From Strigops habroptila (Eukaryota > Chordata > Aves > Psittaciformes > Psittacidae), in NCBI RefSeq assembly GCF_004027225.2, contig NC_044277.2, positions 92,082,283 to 92,146,282 of the forward strand: a DNA stretch of 64,000 nucleotides. The letters run 5' to 3'. A model generated the notes under the pieces. The model had not been told where the DNA came from and made no database searches. It saw nothing but the letters and a program-made list of their open reading frames with translations. Numbering within the stretch: the stretch's first letter is position 1; the number at the start of each line of letters is the position of its first letter. Both the position numbers and the translations under genes were made by a program. Shown piece by piece: positions 30,868 through 45,300 of the stretch.

Positions 30868-33800
30868 GGCTTTCCATCTGGTTAAGTAATTCAGTCGAAA
30901 AATGAGCTAAGTAACAGAGCCATTTTTGTCATTTTTGTGAGTGCCTTACAAAAATACTTGCTTGAAATGCTTTTACTTAACACTTCTTCACAGCTACCTT
31001 TCTGCCCAGGGCTAAACACAGCCCTCTGTCTTGACTGTATTTTGTGCTTCAGAAAAGATGAAAAGATGTCTCTGGGCTTGCATACATAGGAATATTCAGT
31101 AAAAAATATTCCAAATTAACTGCATGGGCATTCTGGAATATTAATTTGAGCTAACTTCAAAAGTGTGTTCATTAGATCACATTCAAATCTGTTATGGATA
31201 CGTTTATTTGGAAGTGACTTTTGTTTGTTTAGCTGACTTCTGAAGTAAATTAAACAAAAGCATTTCACAGTCACTTTTAAACTCTATTTATGGTTAACTA
31301 ATAAATTTTAAAAGCTTATTCAGATTAATCTTCCTGAAGGTTCTGGCTAATAAAGCCTGCTAAGTTTTTTTAAGGGTGATTGATGAGGTTACGTTGTCTA
31401 GTTCTCTGTTCTGCTCCTGTTAGGCTGCTGGACAAAGAGTAGCAGAACAGCATGTAGACTTGCTGTGCAGGCAGGGTGGTTCAAAAATGGTACTTGGTGC
31501 AAACTTATGTTCAGAGAAAGCAAGCAGAGTGGACTGTAAACTGGGGAGTCCTAAAGCACAGACAGATTGCTTACTGTGCTGCAGCAATGGCCATCTTTGG
31601 CAGAAGGTGAGGCAGGCAGCAAAAAGTGGTAACGTCTTCAGTGATCCCTAACATCTTCAATTGCAGGATTTGGCCGGCATATTTGTGTCAGTAGCATGAG
31701 TGTCTTCGTGTCAATGAACTTTCTCTCTACAAACTGTGAAGTGGGAGTGTGCTCTCTCCTGGAAATCTGCAAAACGTGAAGGCATTAAGTTAAACTGTTT
31801 GTGTGTATATATATACATGTATATATATATATTTTCTGTTTTCCTGATACTGAAGGTGTGTTTTCAAAGAATAGTTGCCATGGAATAAGGCAGGATGTGC
31901 ACAACATCTGTTGTTGCTCCACACTGTCACCTGTTTTGGCTATTATTGAATATTCTTGTTGAATGTGAAGTAGTTCATTATCCTGGAGTGTTCAACTCAT
32001 TGCGCATGGAAGGAGTTATTAAGCATTTGAATTTATGGTGTAAATTCATATCCTCAAATAATACAGAGTAGCTCCTTTGTGTAGATAAGCTCTAAGACTC
32101 CTTTTTCTTTCACACAAGGCCATATATCCTTACATATTTTTCCACACTTTTCCAGCAGTACAAAAGTCTGCTTTTCATGTTGTGGACATCCCTGATGCCA
32201 GAGATACTCATGCAGTGAGGCCATCCTGCAGAAACTGTGTGCAAGAGGAAACTTTGAATGCAGTTAGTGGTGGGATAAGGCGCTCTTCCTTCTCTGGAAT
32301 TATGATTAAATTTGGTACAGATTGATTTGGATGAGCATACGGAATCTTTCTCGTTTATGTGGTTCTTGCTAGGAACACTGACTACTTTTCAAACTTTGTG
32401 TGTAGTAATGCATGTTAAACTCCTTTATAATCTTTAAGTAGTTACACATCACTTTCTTCTCTTGTAATTCAGCCCCAACAATCTGGAATTTTTGTGGTAG
32501 TAACCAGCAAAAAGCCCCAGAATATGCCCCCTTTAGCATTCCTGATGCTTCCCAAATAAAATACTGCCTTTTGACTAATGAAACACATCACATTCTTTGG
32601 CCTGGGCTTTGCTACTGACCTCAGAAAAACAGTCCTGAAAATGAATTAAATCAGTTTTTTTGGAAGTGGTACTGTGTGGTGTTTTTTACTTTCTTCTGAG
32701 GGTACCTAGGTTTTTGCCTGGGGTTCTTCTGTTGAGGGTAGTGTAGATATTGTTCTTAGACTTATAATAATTTATATTTTGTCTTTTTTTTCATTTCACA
32801 ATTAAAGACTTTAACCCCCCCCCCTTTTTTTTTAAATGCATTTTTTTTCCCCCTACTTCCCCTCTCTACCTTTGTGGAGCTGAGAACTGGCCCATTTCGC
32901 CCTTCTGTGTTGCATTTTATTCTGGCAAATATTGTGTAATATGTAAGCCTCTATATATTTGTTTATGGCAATTTGCATTTTCACATACATCTGAAAAAGT
33001 CCAAGATATTTTAAAATGCAAGTGTATAAGTTCTTTTTAAAAATTATATATTGCCATGAGAGACAACACTCTAAATGCCAGGAAGTAAAACTGCACTTGT
33101 CTGAAGTCCATGAAGAGCTGTAGCAGCCTCTGAATGTGTGCTCAGCACAGCATTACTGGACTAGGAGAGCAGCCACTGCTTAGAGGTGGGCACTCCATCT
33201 GCCTCTGAAGGTCTAAGATTTTGGCTGCCAGTTTTCTGGTGGTTTACTATTATTATCTGCTCTAAAGTGCTGAATTTTAATGTCACTTACAACACTCTTA
33301 ATTCCGTATCATCCTGCCAGTTTCCTGTGTGAGGTCTGTGAAGGACTGTGGCTCCATAACTGGAAGTGAACATTATATACCAGGGCTACAAGCTGGTTTT
33401 GCCAGGCAGGATGATGGCAGTAGCATATACTGCCATTGTGCAGCAGGTCCCTGCTTTGGTCTGGGTTGCACAGAATTTGAAGTAGCTTCAATTTCAACTG
33501 GGAGTTCAGTTCACACCTGCTGTTATAAAAACCCTTGACTTTATGTGAAACAATCATAAAATTTTTATTGTCTGACTTTTATTTCACCTGAAATGGGTTG
33601 AAAGAATCTTAAATGGGCTGAAAGAATGTTGGGTAGGTATTTAAATCTGCTCCTCTTTTTGCACGTAAGGTTTAGGGATATTTTAAGATATCAGTGTAAA
33701 ATCTTACAAGATCCATAAACTGTTTTGATTGCAGAAGGAAAATGTGTTGATTTCTGACATCTCTCTTGAGAAGTGGAAAAGCAAAATTGATTATTAATCA

Positions 33801-34890
33801 AAGATTGATGTATGAAATAGAAAGTATGAAGTTATATCTTGCAAATGGTTCCTGTTCAATGTACTTTTGAAAGATAAAGACAGAAGTACTTATAACTTTT
33901 GTAACTACAGAATTACAGTTCTCTTTAAAGCATATGTAGAAGATGCATATTGATGGTTTTCAGTTTTCAGATGAAGAAACAAAGCATATTGAATAAATCT
34001 GGTATATAATATTGTGTCTTAGGGGATAGAATAGTTGATAGTTTTAGTCTATGTCAGGGTGAAAATGAAACTTTGTGTTTGTGACAATTGACTTGGTAGC
34101 AGCTGTCAAACATGATTTCAAATCATGGGAAGTATTTGAAAATGTTCCTGTCAAATAGTGGCACACTCAGTTCATTCCTGACCTTGGAAATCATTGCTTG
34201 TTTTAACAAAATATTCTTCTGGCATCTATAGTCTCTGTGAAGTAGGACCAGTAGGGTTCTTGAAAATTAACCTATATTATCGTTAATATAATAAAACAAT
34301 CCAATCCCCTGTGTCAGAGCATCATAATTAATTTGTTCTAGTGTCAGTCTGCTTTCTTTCATGCTGCTTTTTCATTTTCTAATAGAGGTTACATGAAGAG
34401 GGAAATCATAACTGAACAGTGAGAATGTAACTCTAAGTTACATGGAAAAATATAATAATAGTAATGCAGCAGTGAATTTCCTTTGGGAAAACAAGGTTTT
34501 CTTCTTTGGTACCTCATAAAATCATATGTGCTTTGGCATTGTGGTTAATGACCTCAGCAGAGTAATTTGTAGACTTAAGATCACTACAGGATTTTGTGTA
34601 TTTTCCTATTGCTTATTATCCCTTGATAATTTTATTGATATTGATGGGAAACATAAATTTCATTTACATTTAGATGAGCAACTTGTGCTAGTGCTAGGAA
34701 GTTATAAACAATTCTAAAGCTTTTGTACAAATGCTCTATAACTGAGGTCAGTGAACTGACATTTTCAGTCCATACTTAAAATAATTCACACAGAATACCC
34801 TTTCCAGTCTCCAAAGTAAGAATCCTGTAAGTAAACCTGTAGAAGTTAAGACTGTGTCACATATTCTGTATTCTTCCTTTCAGATAAATT
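30868..34890. other. Non-coding sequence
   Basis: Contains the TA microsatellite near 31.8 kb and a C9-T9 junction at about 32814-32833. No coding exon of a known family. Opposing short open frames at 33309-33557 are not interpretable. Confidence 0.55.
31805..31835. repeat. TA dinucleotide microsatellite
   Basis: GTGTATATATATACATGTAT followed by further TA units. Probably variable in length. Confidence 0.9.
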
Positions 34891-34892
34891 AG

Positions 34893-35004
34893 GTGTGTGT
34901 GGAGTTTGTTTGGGGGTTTTTTTTGTAGGGGTTTTTTTTTGTGTGTGTATGGGAGACATTGGGGTTTTTCGTGGTTTTTTTTTTTTTGTTTTTTTTTTTT
35001 TGAA
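34893..35004. repeat. T/G-rich low-complexity tract
   Basis: Repeated GGGG/T-run units ending in two T runs of 13-14 separated by a G. The Lys/Thr/Pro-rich open frame on the minus strand here comes entirely from this composition. Confidence 0.9.
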
Positions 35005-35486
35005 AGGTGCCAGAAGAGTCTGGGTATGGAGTTTCACATGACGCTGCTTGGGCAATGTAAAGAATAACTCTCTGACATGTCTTTGTAAGTACACAAGTAA
35101 TTTCTTAAATGCAGAGAATATACTCTTCTTTCTCATCTGGATCATGACTGCAGATGACAAAATACTTTCTAAGGCATAACCAACAGTAGCTTGCTGACGT
35201 TGTGATGAGAAAAGAAAGTTAGTTACAATTTTATACTAACTTAATTCTGATATTACAGGTACTTGGATAAAAAACAGTTTCCCCTTAAAAAAAGGGAATG
35301 GTAATTCTGTGATACCTGGCAACCACCATTTACTGGGAAATCTATAGTGCTTGTTAGTAGTGTAGGCTGGAAGATTCAATAGCAAGTACTGTACTGATAA
35401 ACATTTTAAGAAACATGAACTCAAGGTGCTGCAGATTACAGAGTAGATCAAATTAGACAGCTTTATCTATGGAAAACTATACTCAC

Positions 35487-35739
35487 CCTACGTTGTCTAA
35501 TTCTTGGGAGTCCATTTACAGGAAAGATTGTTAATCCATGCAAAGGCAATGAAGAGGCATTGTCTCCATTTGAATCATGGAGACTATGCCTCTGTAGGGT
35601 TGTGGACTGTTTCATGTTCAGATAGGCACCTTTCTTTAGCTCAGACAAGGCCTGGATGCAGTCTTCCATCACAACATGCAAGGCCATTCCAGAGAGGAAA
35701 GTAAGTGTAGAGCGCAAGGGGCAGGACTTGTTCAGAAAG
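35487..35739 (-). other. Exon-like open segment with strong splice donor, unidentified
   Basis: On the minus strand an open frame of about 84 codons ends exactly at a good donor, CGTAGG|GTGAGT (35487/35486), with a possible acceptor GAGCTTTTAG just before 35739. The reading contains LSELKKGAYLNMKQ and ends LPRIRQRR. I recognise no family, the acceptor is poor in pyrimidines, and no partner exon was found. It may be an exon of an antisense transcript or chance. Confidence 0.25.
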
Positions 35740-37510
35740 CTAAAAGCTCTAGATCAAGATTTTCTGAAAACTCAGCTCATTCTTAGGTGTCCATTTAAGT
35801 AAGGTGTATCCCTGGACCTGTCAATTCATTCAAAAAAACTGTGAGGATTGAATGCTCCTTAAAAACTGGTTCACCTCCTCAATCTTTTCTCAGTGGATAG
35901 GGATCGAAGGCATATGGTCCATGGTAGCTCTGTGGCTTATTGTGGTGTGGTTCGTAGTTCATCCCCACAGGCAGTTTTGTTGACTCAGATCAGGGAGTGG
36001 GGCATGTTAATGAGTAAGAAATCTTTAGCTAATACTGCCTTTTTCCCACAACATGGTCTGAAGATTTTTGCAATCAATTGCTTAAACTAGAATGGGGTAG
36101 TCCATCAAGAACTGAACAGAACCTCTTTTCTCTCTTTAGTAAAAAAGAGTAAAAAATTATCTCTTTGGAGATAATTGCAGTATGACCCATTAGTCACTGA
36201 CTTTCAGTAGCAGTGACTCAGTGCAAGAGCTAGTTCATTTTGAAGACTGAAGGCTCTTTTTCTGTATATAAATGAATACATATCAATGAATATTATTAAT
36301 GGTTGGCTGAAATGTTTAAACCCATGAGTCCTTTAAAATTATACAGAAAGTAATATAGAAATATTCTTCGATAAACAATTTCAACTATGGAGTTTAAGTT
36401 ATTTTCTTCATGCAGATATGTCACCCAGTGCCTAACTAGCCAGAGGTGTTTGGCAGAGCTAATAGGTAGAGATTTGCAAGGAAGTTTCTTAGTCATTTGA
36501 AATAATTTATTATGCCTGCGGTAAGTGAACACTAGAGGGCTCTTTAGACTAATGCAAAATATACAATATCATGCTAATAATTGAGGATGAGTCTGAGGCA
36601 TTTAATTATCTTGAGTTAAATAATCAAAACCATTCTTTTCATTAGAATATTGTAAGGCTCTCCTTTTAAAGAAAAAATAAATCAGTATCTTTGAAAGAAG
36701 AAAAATACAACCTTTTGTTATGTAGCAAGTATTTGAGTTTTTGAGAAGTGGGCCTGTAAACCTAACTGGTTTAATTTTTTTATACATTTTTTTGATTAGC
36801 AGGTAAGATTTTTTCTTTTTTCATGTTCCCATTACAAGTGGTTTATTTTAAGGTAACTGCATGGTTTATATTTCTTCCTTCTTGTCTGTCCATCTTTAAA
36901 TTTCTGTCCTTAAATGGTAGTTAATTTATAGTAGCATTGTACTATGCTATGTAAATGATCACTGTATGCAAAGGTGAATGTAAAATGTCGCTCTGCTTGT
37001 TTGGAAGTGTTTTTCAATCACTTCATACCTGCTTTTAAAAAAGGGGTCAAACATTTATTTTGTGGATGTCAAGAATGATTCTTAGCTGGTGTGAATTTCT
37101 AGTGCAGCCTAGAAAGGCTTTGTCATCTTACACTGACTGAAATTCAGACCGTATGTGTGTTTATTCCAGTGTTAACTGATACCATTGGCAGGAGGTGGCG
37201 GGGGAAAAAGGGAGCTGCAAAGCCTGCTCTATGTTGATGGGAAAAACTGTAAAATAGGACCACTCTATAAGCTGTAGGGGAACAGCGATCTCATTGTCTC
37301 GGTTTACACAGTCTTTGTAATCATCAGATGTATTTTTTTCATGCATCCTCTTGATTTTTCCTTGTAAAGTCGTTCTTGTGCATAATTTGTTCTAGTGTTT
37401 TCAATGACACTGTGATGTTCTAGAAGATAATTGATATTAGAGAAAGGAAGAGACATTTCAAATTGAATTAGTTATTATGGTACCCAATTTACATCACTCT
37501 AGGCAGCATA

Positions 37511-37551
37511 ATTGTCAGAGGGAAGCCTGACATTGTCAGAGGGAAGCCTGA
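37511..37551. repeat. Tandem duplication, two copies of a 21-bp unit
   Basis: ATTGTCAGAGGGAAGCCTGA occurs at 37511-37530 and again exactly at 37532-37551, one base apart. The perfect match suggests a recent slippage or duplication event. Confidence 0.95.
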
Positions 37552-40500
37552 AATTATGCACCAAAATTAATACTACTGTGCTTTGAAATGTAAAGCTTTT
37601 GCATACACACAAATGTAGACACTCATTTCAAGAAGAGTTTGTGGAGAACAATGCGTAGGTTGCTTGTTTAGAAAAATGAAGGGCATTTTTTTCCCTATGG
37701 CAAGTCAATCATTGAAGAAGCAAACATGACTTGAAAGAGAGGTTGAGAGGTAGTTGTTTCATGGGACCAGTGTCCTAGAAACCAGCGGAGATTCTTCAGT
37801 GTTAAATAATATTGGCAGCAGCAGAGTAATTTTACTTGAGGGACTTTCTTTGGCTGTCAAACACTCCCCATTTTCTTGGATTTTCCTGGCCTGCTGTACT
37901 GTTTCCAGTCACAGGTACATGCAGCTTATTTTTAGCCCATGGTGTGGTTGTTCTGCACAAAACATTAAGCCTCCAAGTGGAATTTTTTGAAGTAGAGATG
38001 CGATGGAAGTAATGGTGTAGTGGTCACAAGAGTAGGAACTCTATTTCAACTGTTTCAAGATTGGAAAGAGACGTTTCCATTTGACTTTTCTTTCAGATTC
38101 CTGACACTTTGTGACTCAAAATATACATTATCCAAAAGGAGGGTATGAATTTACAGGGAGGAATTAAACCGGTCAGGGAAAATTCTGGCTGATGGTGAGT
38201 GAATTGTTAACTGACCAGAACAGCCTGCAAAGACAGCAGGGAAAGAACCCTGTTGGTCCGTTTTATAATTCTTTCTCCTCCAAGTCCCGTCAAGATCACA
38301 TTATTGTTCTTCCATACCAGAAGCTCCTGAGGGAAGTGGGAGAAAAGGAATGTATGGAGAAATGTATGTAAGGGCGATGGGAGGGGAGTTAAGGTGCTTT
38401 GCCTACCGGGGAGAGAGATGAGGAGAAGAGCATGCAGTGCTGAAAAGCAGTAGGCAGAGGGGTCTGCTGTACGAGGTCAGACTGGGAGAAGAAGGGTGGG
38501 AGGTTTAGGGGGGAAGGAGAAAACCTACTACAGGCCCAAATCATGCCTGACTGCTCCTAAACCTTCTCCCCCACTCAGAACCCTGTATCTCCTTCCTAGT
38601 TATTCCAAAATCCCCCCTAGGGATATCTGGGAATCCCTCTAGACCTCTTTCAGGTCCTCACCCTTACTCCCCTGCAGTCCAATAACTTCGCCATTTACCA
38701 TAACCCCCCTCCTAGCACCTCTACCCCACCTATACCCCTGCTCTGCTGCTGTTCCCAAGTTGCATAATAGTGGCTCAGGGGTGAGGACAATATTACTTAG
38801 TTTCTTTTCATACTCAGGGCAGTAACAGTAGTTTTGCCTGTCTTGCTGAGGAGCTTTGAAGTGATTCCATGGAGGATAGCATGGCTCTCTTTCCCTGAAC
38901 ACTGCTGATGTTATACCTGACAATTACCAGAATCAAAGTAATTTCAGTTTTCTTTCAGGATGAATGCATTGCATGTGTATGTGTGGTTCAGTTTTCTGCA
39001 CAATTAGAGCTATGGACATTAGACGTCACTAAAATGTCTTTTGGACACTGTAGGGCCAATGATGCTATGCAGCTATTCAGCCTAAGACACGTCCAGCTGC
39101 TATATTTCTACTTTTCATCACCGATGAAGCATGATGCATGTGGTGACTTAGATTAGAAAATGACAGGCTTGGATCTGTCTCAGCTGCTGCTTCTAGCTAT
39201 CATAGAACCAAAATAGCATAGGCTGCAGCACAGTTCATAAAGCTTACAAAACACACTTGGCTAGTGAAAATGTCAGTCAGGTAGCAAATATTTTGGCAAG
39301 GAGAAGGTTCCTTTGATATGATCAGCAGGTTATCCCATGAATACAGTCTAGGATTTAAGGAGAGCCTGTGCTGGCACTAAAGCTGAACAGACTGAATGCT
39401 CAGTGAAAAGAACATAATACATTTCAAAATTATTCCAGTCTCCTGTGTCATGGCTAGTTCTATTTGACTAGGCTTTGTTTGAATACACAATATTGTCATT
39501 TTTGAAAGCTTGAGCTCATTTGTTAACTCAGTTCTTGCTAGTGTGAATAATAGATATGGTTCCTACTTGAAATAGTGTGTTTTAGTATTTTTAGAGTTTG
39601 CAATTCTAGGTTTCAGAGCAAGATTCAAATAATTGCCAAGAATTGCAAGATTTCGGGAGGAAGCTAAATTGTGCCAAACAGAGTCAGGAAAGATGAATGT
39701 ATTTCACATTATTAGAAGATAAAGGCTTATGTTTAGAAAAGTCATGTAATTCTAAAAGGCTTAACTTGTCCAAGGATAAATAATGAACTACTACCATTAG
39801 TTATTAAAATTGATACAGGTTTCTTTGAAGGAGAGTATATTTGTTCTGCATTACATAAATTCTGAAACAAAACTTGGTTGTAGACAAGGAACATTTGACA
39901 ACATTTCTGTTAAAAATATTTTTTAAAATAATTAAATGTCTTATTTTGACATTCTGTAAATAAATAAAAAATTTACGCCAAGCTTAATCCACAACAAGCC
40001 AAAAATTAAAAGCACATTCACAGCTCTGTCTTTCTGATGAAAGAAATTCAACTGGGGACCTTAACAAATGTGGGGAATCCTCTTTCATGTGTAGTATTAT
40101 TTGCCTCAGTGCCTCTTTTAATTTAGAACAAATTATATTAATATTGTCCTTCAAAGCCATGGCTTTTTCTAGAGGAATAGGTAATGTGTTCCTGAATTGT
40201 AGAGAGGGGATAAAAGAAAAGGAAGAGAAGAAAGCGCTGTGTAGGCAGTGTGTTCATGTTAGGCCCTGACTTCTGCCGGTAGAGACAGGTAGTACCAGTC
40301 CAAAACCAATTCCTGTTGCTTTGTATACTAGTAGGGGTGGAATGCTGCAGAGGTCTCTGGTTCTGTGGTTTTGATTAAGTTTATGAAATCTACAGATTAT
40401 CTACTAAGCAACAGTAAATAGAGCTAATCTATTTTCTTAGAAATGCATCGTATTGACAATCTAAGAAAATGGGTGTTGGCCATTATAATCACAGCCAAAT

Positions 40501-42278
40501 ACTATGATAGATACATAGATATGTTTCTGTCTATCCATTATCTAAAGTTGATGGCTCCCACATTTCATCCAAGTAGTTCGGCTGGAAGTGGGAAGTTTTA
40601 TGTGGGTGGTGATAAAAACTAACCTTTAGTCCGATGCAAAGCATACAGCCATGCTGTCTAAACCGAGCATAGCCACCATGACTGTGTCCTCATTTTTCCA
40701 CTCCTGCTTTTGATTTAATTTTCAAAGGATAGCCTGTGCGAAAGAGTCCCAAAGACAGGCTGGATGGAGTTACAAGCTCACCCCCAACTATCCATATTGG
40801 TTTTACTGAGTCCATACTTTTTCAGATTGCGTGTTTCCTCCACAGAGCAAATTTTGCTTTAGGCTCAATGACGCAGTTTAAAAATACAAATGCAAAAACT
40901 ATTTGACTGCTATTGAGATCTCTCTCATAACACAACAGCCAAATCCATGTTAGATCTCTTGCTGATATCACTGTGATTTCTCACAGGTATAAACTGAAAA
41001 ACTTGCCACAAGCCCATGGGTTTTTTTGAGGAATCTTGGGTTTTGAGTGCATCCTGTTCTGTCATAGCAAGGCCTTTCTGTAGATGGAAGATGGGACTGA
41101 GGACCTCAGTCTTGAGGCAGCAGTACTAATATTTTTAGATGGTTTCTTAAAGGCTTCAATAAAATAATTGTACCGGGACATTTTTGAAAGATGAATTTTC
41201 TGATACGTCTGTCATGCTGATGTGTTTCCTGAAAAGGAGTGCCAAGCACCAGTCCAAAAGCCTTTGGAAGAGACTTGATTTTTAGCTTCTGAAGAGAACA
41301 CAGTGTATGCAATGGCTCTATTTCTTTGTCCATTTTCCCTCCAAGTGATTTGGGACTCACTGCCCAGCTTAGAGTGGTTTCTGCCAGACTGGAGGAGACA
41401 GAGTTCGGTCTAATTCATTCAGTTCAACTGCTGCTGGTCACTTGTCAGTGCAGATGTAGCACTAGGCTGGCAGGAGCTGGGTGGAACAGGGAGGGAGAGG
41501 GTGGTAACTGTAAGAAGGGAGAAGATGTAGAGAGGAGGTGATGGAGGGAGGACACTTAGAAGGAAAGCTGTATGTATGATGGAGAAGTTCAGGTATTGTG
41601 TGAGTAATGACTGCTGTGAGGGAGCTTAGGGAATACAGATGTGTTACACTGGAGGGCTCAGAGGCTGTGTTATGCTGTGGGTGCTAAATGTAGGACATAA
41701 TTCCATAGGAAACCAGGCTTCATTAGTCCTGCTGCTCCCAGGGTGACTTACAGAATGCTAGGCATGCTTTGATGTATGGCTGTATACTAACTAAACTTTC
41801 AGTGAATGGCTCTATGACTGAGTACTTTCTTTTGTTCCAAAGATACATTTTCATTTCCACAGAAAATGGAATTATTGAGGGTCTGCTGTGGATAGAAAGC
41901 CTGTAATTTATCGGGGAGCTGCACCGGTAGGCATATCAAATCTGCCTAATCCATTGGCCTAAGCCGTTGGCATTAGCATTGAACAGACAAAATGCTGAAA
42001 GCATACCTAAACCCACTGGTGATATAAAAGTGCCTACAGCTAAATAGATTTTTTGTTTCTTGAGATTTATAGCTCATGTGTTTACTCTACAACAAACTAA
42101 ATTCAACTGAATAATATTACTGTAACTTAGTTAAAGCTTTCTGTTGACAATATAAATCATGAGGGCAAAGCTAGATTCCCTTTTACATGTCTGTAGAATA
42201 TTGATAGAAAAATATAGCTTTCTGTGTTCATATTTCTTCACAATAGCATGAAAGAAAGCACAGGCAGTGGTTTTAATG

Positions 42279-42360
42279 AAAGGGAACTTTAAAATCAAGA
42301 CTGGTATGTACTTGCATCATAAAGGGAATTTCAAAATCAAGCCTGGTGTGCACCTGGGAA
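42279..42360. repeat. Imperfect tandem duplication, two copies of a 42-bp unit
   Basis: AAAGGGAACTTTAAAATCAA (from 42279) and AAAGGGAATTTCAAAATCAA (from 42321) begin two units that stay similar through the CTGGTRTG segment. Mismatches show the event is older than the 37.5-kb duplication. Confidence 0.9.
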
Positions 42361-45300
42361 GAGCCACTGTTTCAGAGGGGATGGAGAGAATCGTCTTTGG
42401 TCCTTGTATGCAACTTCTCCTCTGGTTCCTGCTGAATGAATTCAAAAGTTTATTTTTCTCTAACATTCGTAAATATACTTGTTTAACAACATTATGCAGC
42501 ACATTGTAATATAGGGGAAGAGAGGAAACAAAATAAAAGGAAGGCAGAAGGAGCGGTGAATGAGGTTTAGTAAGCAAGCTACAATCAGTCTGGCAAAAAA
42601 AAACCCCAAAAAGGTAAACCGTAGTTTGGTGCACTGTTTTGTGCTCTGGATCTCAAAGGCATTTATCCCACAAGTGAGCAGTTGGGAACACCAGTAACTT
42701 CCTTCTCCAGCAGCGTCTATCTAATTTCAGTTAACAGAGGTCCTTATGAACTTGTTTGGTGGAGTCTGAAGTGATAATGTGTTAAAAACCCTGTGATAGC
42801 TGGTCCTAATTGCACATCTTTTCAGACATTATACCCCTTTTACAGGGCACTGTGTTTTTCTTCAATCTCCTGCTGGCAGACACTATCCAGTTATCACAAC
42901 AGCTCTTAATTTGCATTCTCTCTTCGATGTTTTTTGGTTCTTTACTGTGGTAGTTTTGACTAGGTATTCTCCTATTTTATTAACTTTTCCCTTTTTAAGT
43001 TAGGGGAAATATTAAATATGAACAGTGTTTTAAAGTATTTGTTTTGTTCTTGAAGAGCCACTGAATAATTGGTCAGAGCTGGTTTTCAGGTGACCTTTGC
43101 ATGTTCATTTAGCTAGGTAGCTTTTTAGCTTTTTGAAAGAGATGAGGTACAGGAGCAGAGGGCTCTTCATCGCTTTTTTTGTCTGCTCGGAAAGCCTATT
43201 GGAAATTCCCACTCATTGTTAGTGTGCATTAGTGATTTTGCCTTCACAGAAGTTGAAAAGCTGATTAGCAACCATCAGATTTGTTTTGTGCATGATACTA
43301 AGACAAAAAATGTAATTGTATGAGCACAGTACGTAGCATATGTGCTTGACTAAAGGTTGTCTAACACTCCAAATGTTGATAGCATACTGTGTGCGCCTTT
43401 TAACTTTCAGGCTAGATCCCGCTCTCAGCTGTTGCTAGTTTTACTGTAGTTTTATCCAGTGTGGGGCAGTTTTCCTAAGAAGTCTACAAATGTTGTATGT
43501 CCCAGGAAAGGCTGAAGAGCTGCAGAGAATGCAAATGGACTGAACCAGTGTTCTTGTAGTGGGTGTCAGTATGGTGGGAAAGGACTGAAAAAAAGAAGTA
43601 AGAGGAGAGCTTGTTTGGTTTGGGCTAGCTGGGAAATAGATAAATTGTTCTCACTTGGAAAGAGGGGGAAATGAACGAGGAAGTCTGGAGCCTGTGACAC
43701 TTCTCAAAGGTAAAAAGCTTTCCCAGAGTCTAAAAACATGGCAAGGTAATGCTCAAGAGGAGAGCTGAGCTTCAGGGGAGCAGAGAACCCTTCTGCACAT
43801 GTTAGGTTTCAGCTGCTCTGCCAGGTAATGCTCTGCCACTTGACTTAAGGCAGGCTTGATAAAGTCACCATTCATGATGATTAAATGAACTTTGAAAAGG
43901 AGAAATATGTCTAGCCAAAGATGGGTTGTTATCCCTTGCAGATTGTGTTGGCAGGGTTTGGGACTTTGTATCCAAGGAAAGGTGCAGCTCTGTGTGACTC
44001 TGCAAGGGGGCTGATTTGGGATCAGCAGCCTGTCTTTCTGGCCACTGCCAACCCCAGCGACAGACAGACAGATAAAAGCTTTCTAGAGCCTGGTCTCTGC
44101 ATCCTTCTATGTCTGTGTTTCAGGAAGCTTGTCCACACAGAGCTGTTCTTCCAGAATGGTCTGTGGAGCGCTGCCACGTTTCATAGCATTTAAACACTCT
44201 GCTTTCTTTCTAGCTCCTAACCAAGAACTAATCCCTCCTAGAATAGTTTCTTCATATCATTTTTCAGGATAATCTAACTGAAGCTCCAATTACAAACGCC
44301 AGGGAAAGTTCCTCTCAGTTGCAAGTGTCAGCAAAATGTCTTCTTTTATTAAGGTGGCTCACACTGTGGAGGAAGGATACATGGCAAAATACAAACCCTA
44401 CCAGGAACACCTCTGTAGTGAGGTGTTGGCAATATTTGTGTTATGATGAAGCAATCAGAGCACCCTACTGATTACTAAAGCAGATTCTTTACGGACCTGT
44501 CTGAAACAGTGAGGATTTTTGAGGGGGAGAGGGCAAGTTGGAAAGGGGTTGGTGGCTGAACTGAGAGAAGGTGAAAAGTAGGGACAGGAGGAATCTCCCT
44601 ATAATTATGTTTCAGTTATTGCCATGTAGGAGCTGTCAGTTTTGTAATAAAATAAGGTGACTGAAAAATGCTTGAGTTCAACTGATGCTGAAGTGTTTCA
44701 TGTGGCATAAAAAAAAAATCATAAAATCTGCTTGAAAGAGCTTCCCCCCCTCCCCCCCCAAGTGATGAAATGGGCAATTCTGAAAATAGTGAAAGGAAAT
44801 GTGTGGTTTGGTTGTTAGTGTTTCTCAGGCATTAGGTGTTACCATCAGCAATCGTGTGGTGGTGACTGTGGCTCTTCGACTGTGGCTATTCATTTCCTAC
44901 ACTGGCCTGTAGCTCATGTCAAGTGCCCTCTTTCCCATAGCCCACCAGCAGGGAGGATTGCTGCTGCTTCTCTCTACTTTCCAGGTTCTCCACAGCTCAT
45001 TGCTGCTCCCTTGTCTTCTGTCAGTGATGTCAGCCTTGCTTATGTTGTTAACGATCTTTTATGTGCCCCACCCCTGTAAAAAAAGCACCTTGCCTTATTA
45101 TTCATAAGGGAAACATCTTCCTTCAGCTTCTTCACTTCCTCTGACTTCCACCTGTGACTAGCCAACAGTGATGACTAGTTAATATTGGTCAAGAATTGCA
45201 GATTTTTGAATTTATTGTCTCGATGAGGAGGAAAGGAGGCTGAAGAAGAAATGTCAAATTTTCTGAACAATTTCATTGTATACAAAGGTAGCTTCTTCCA

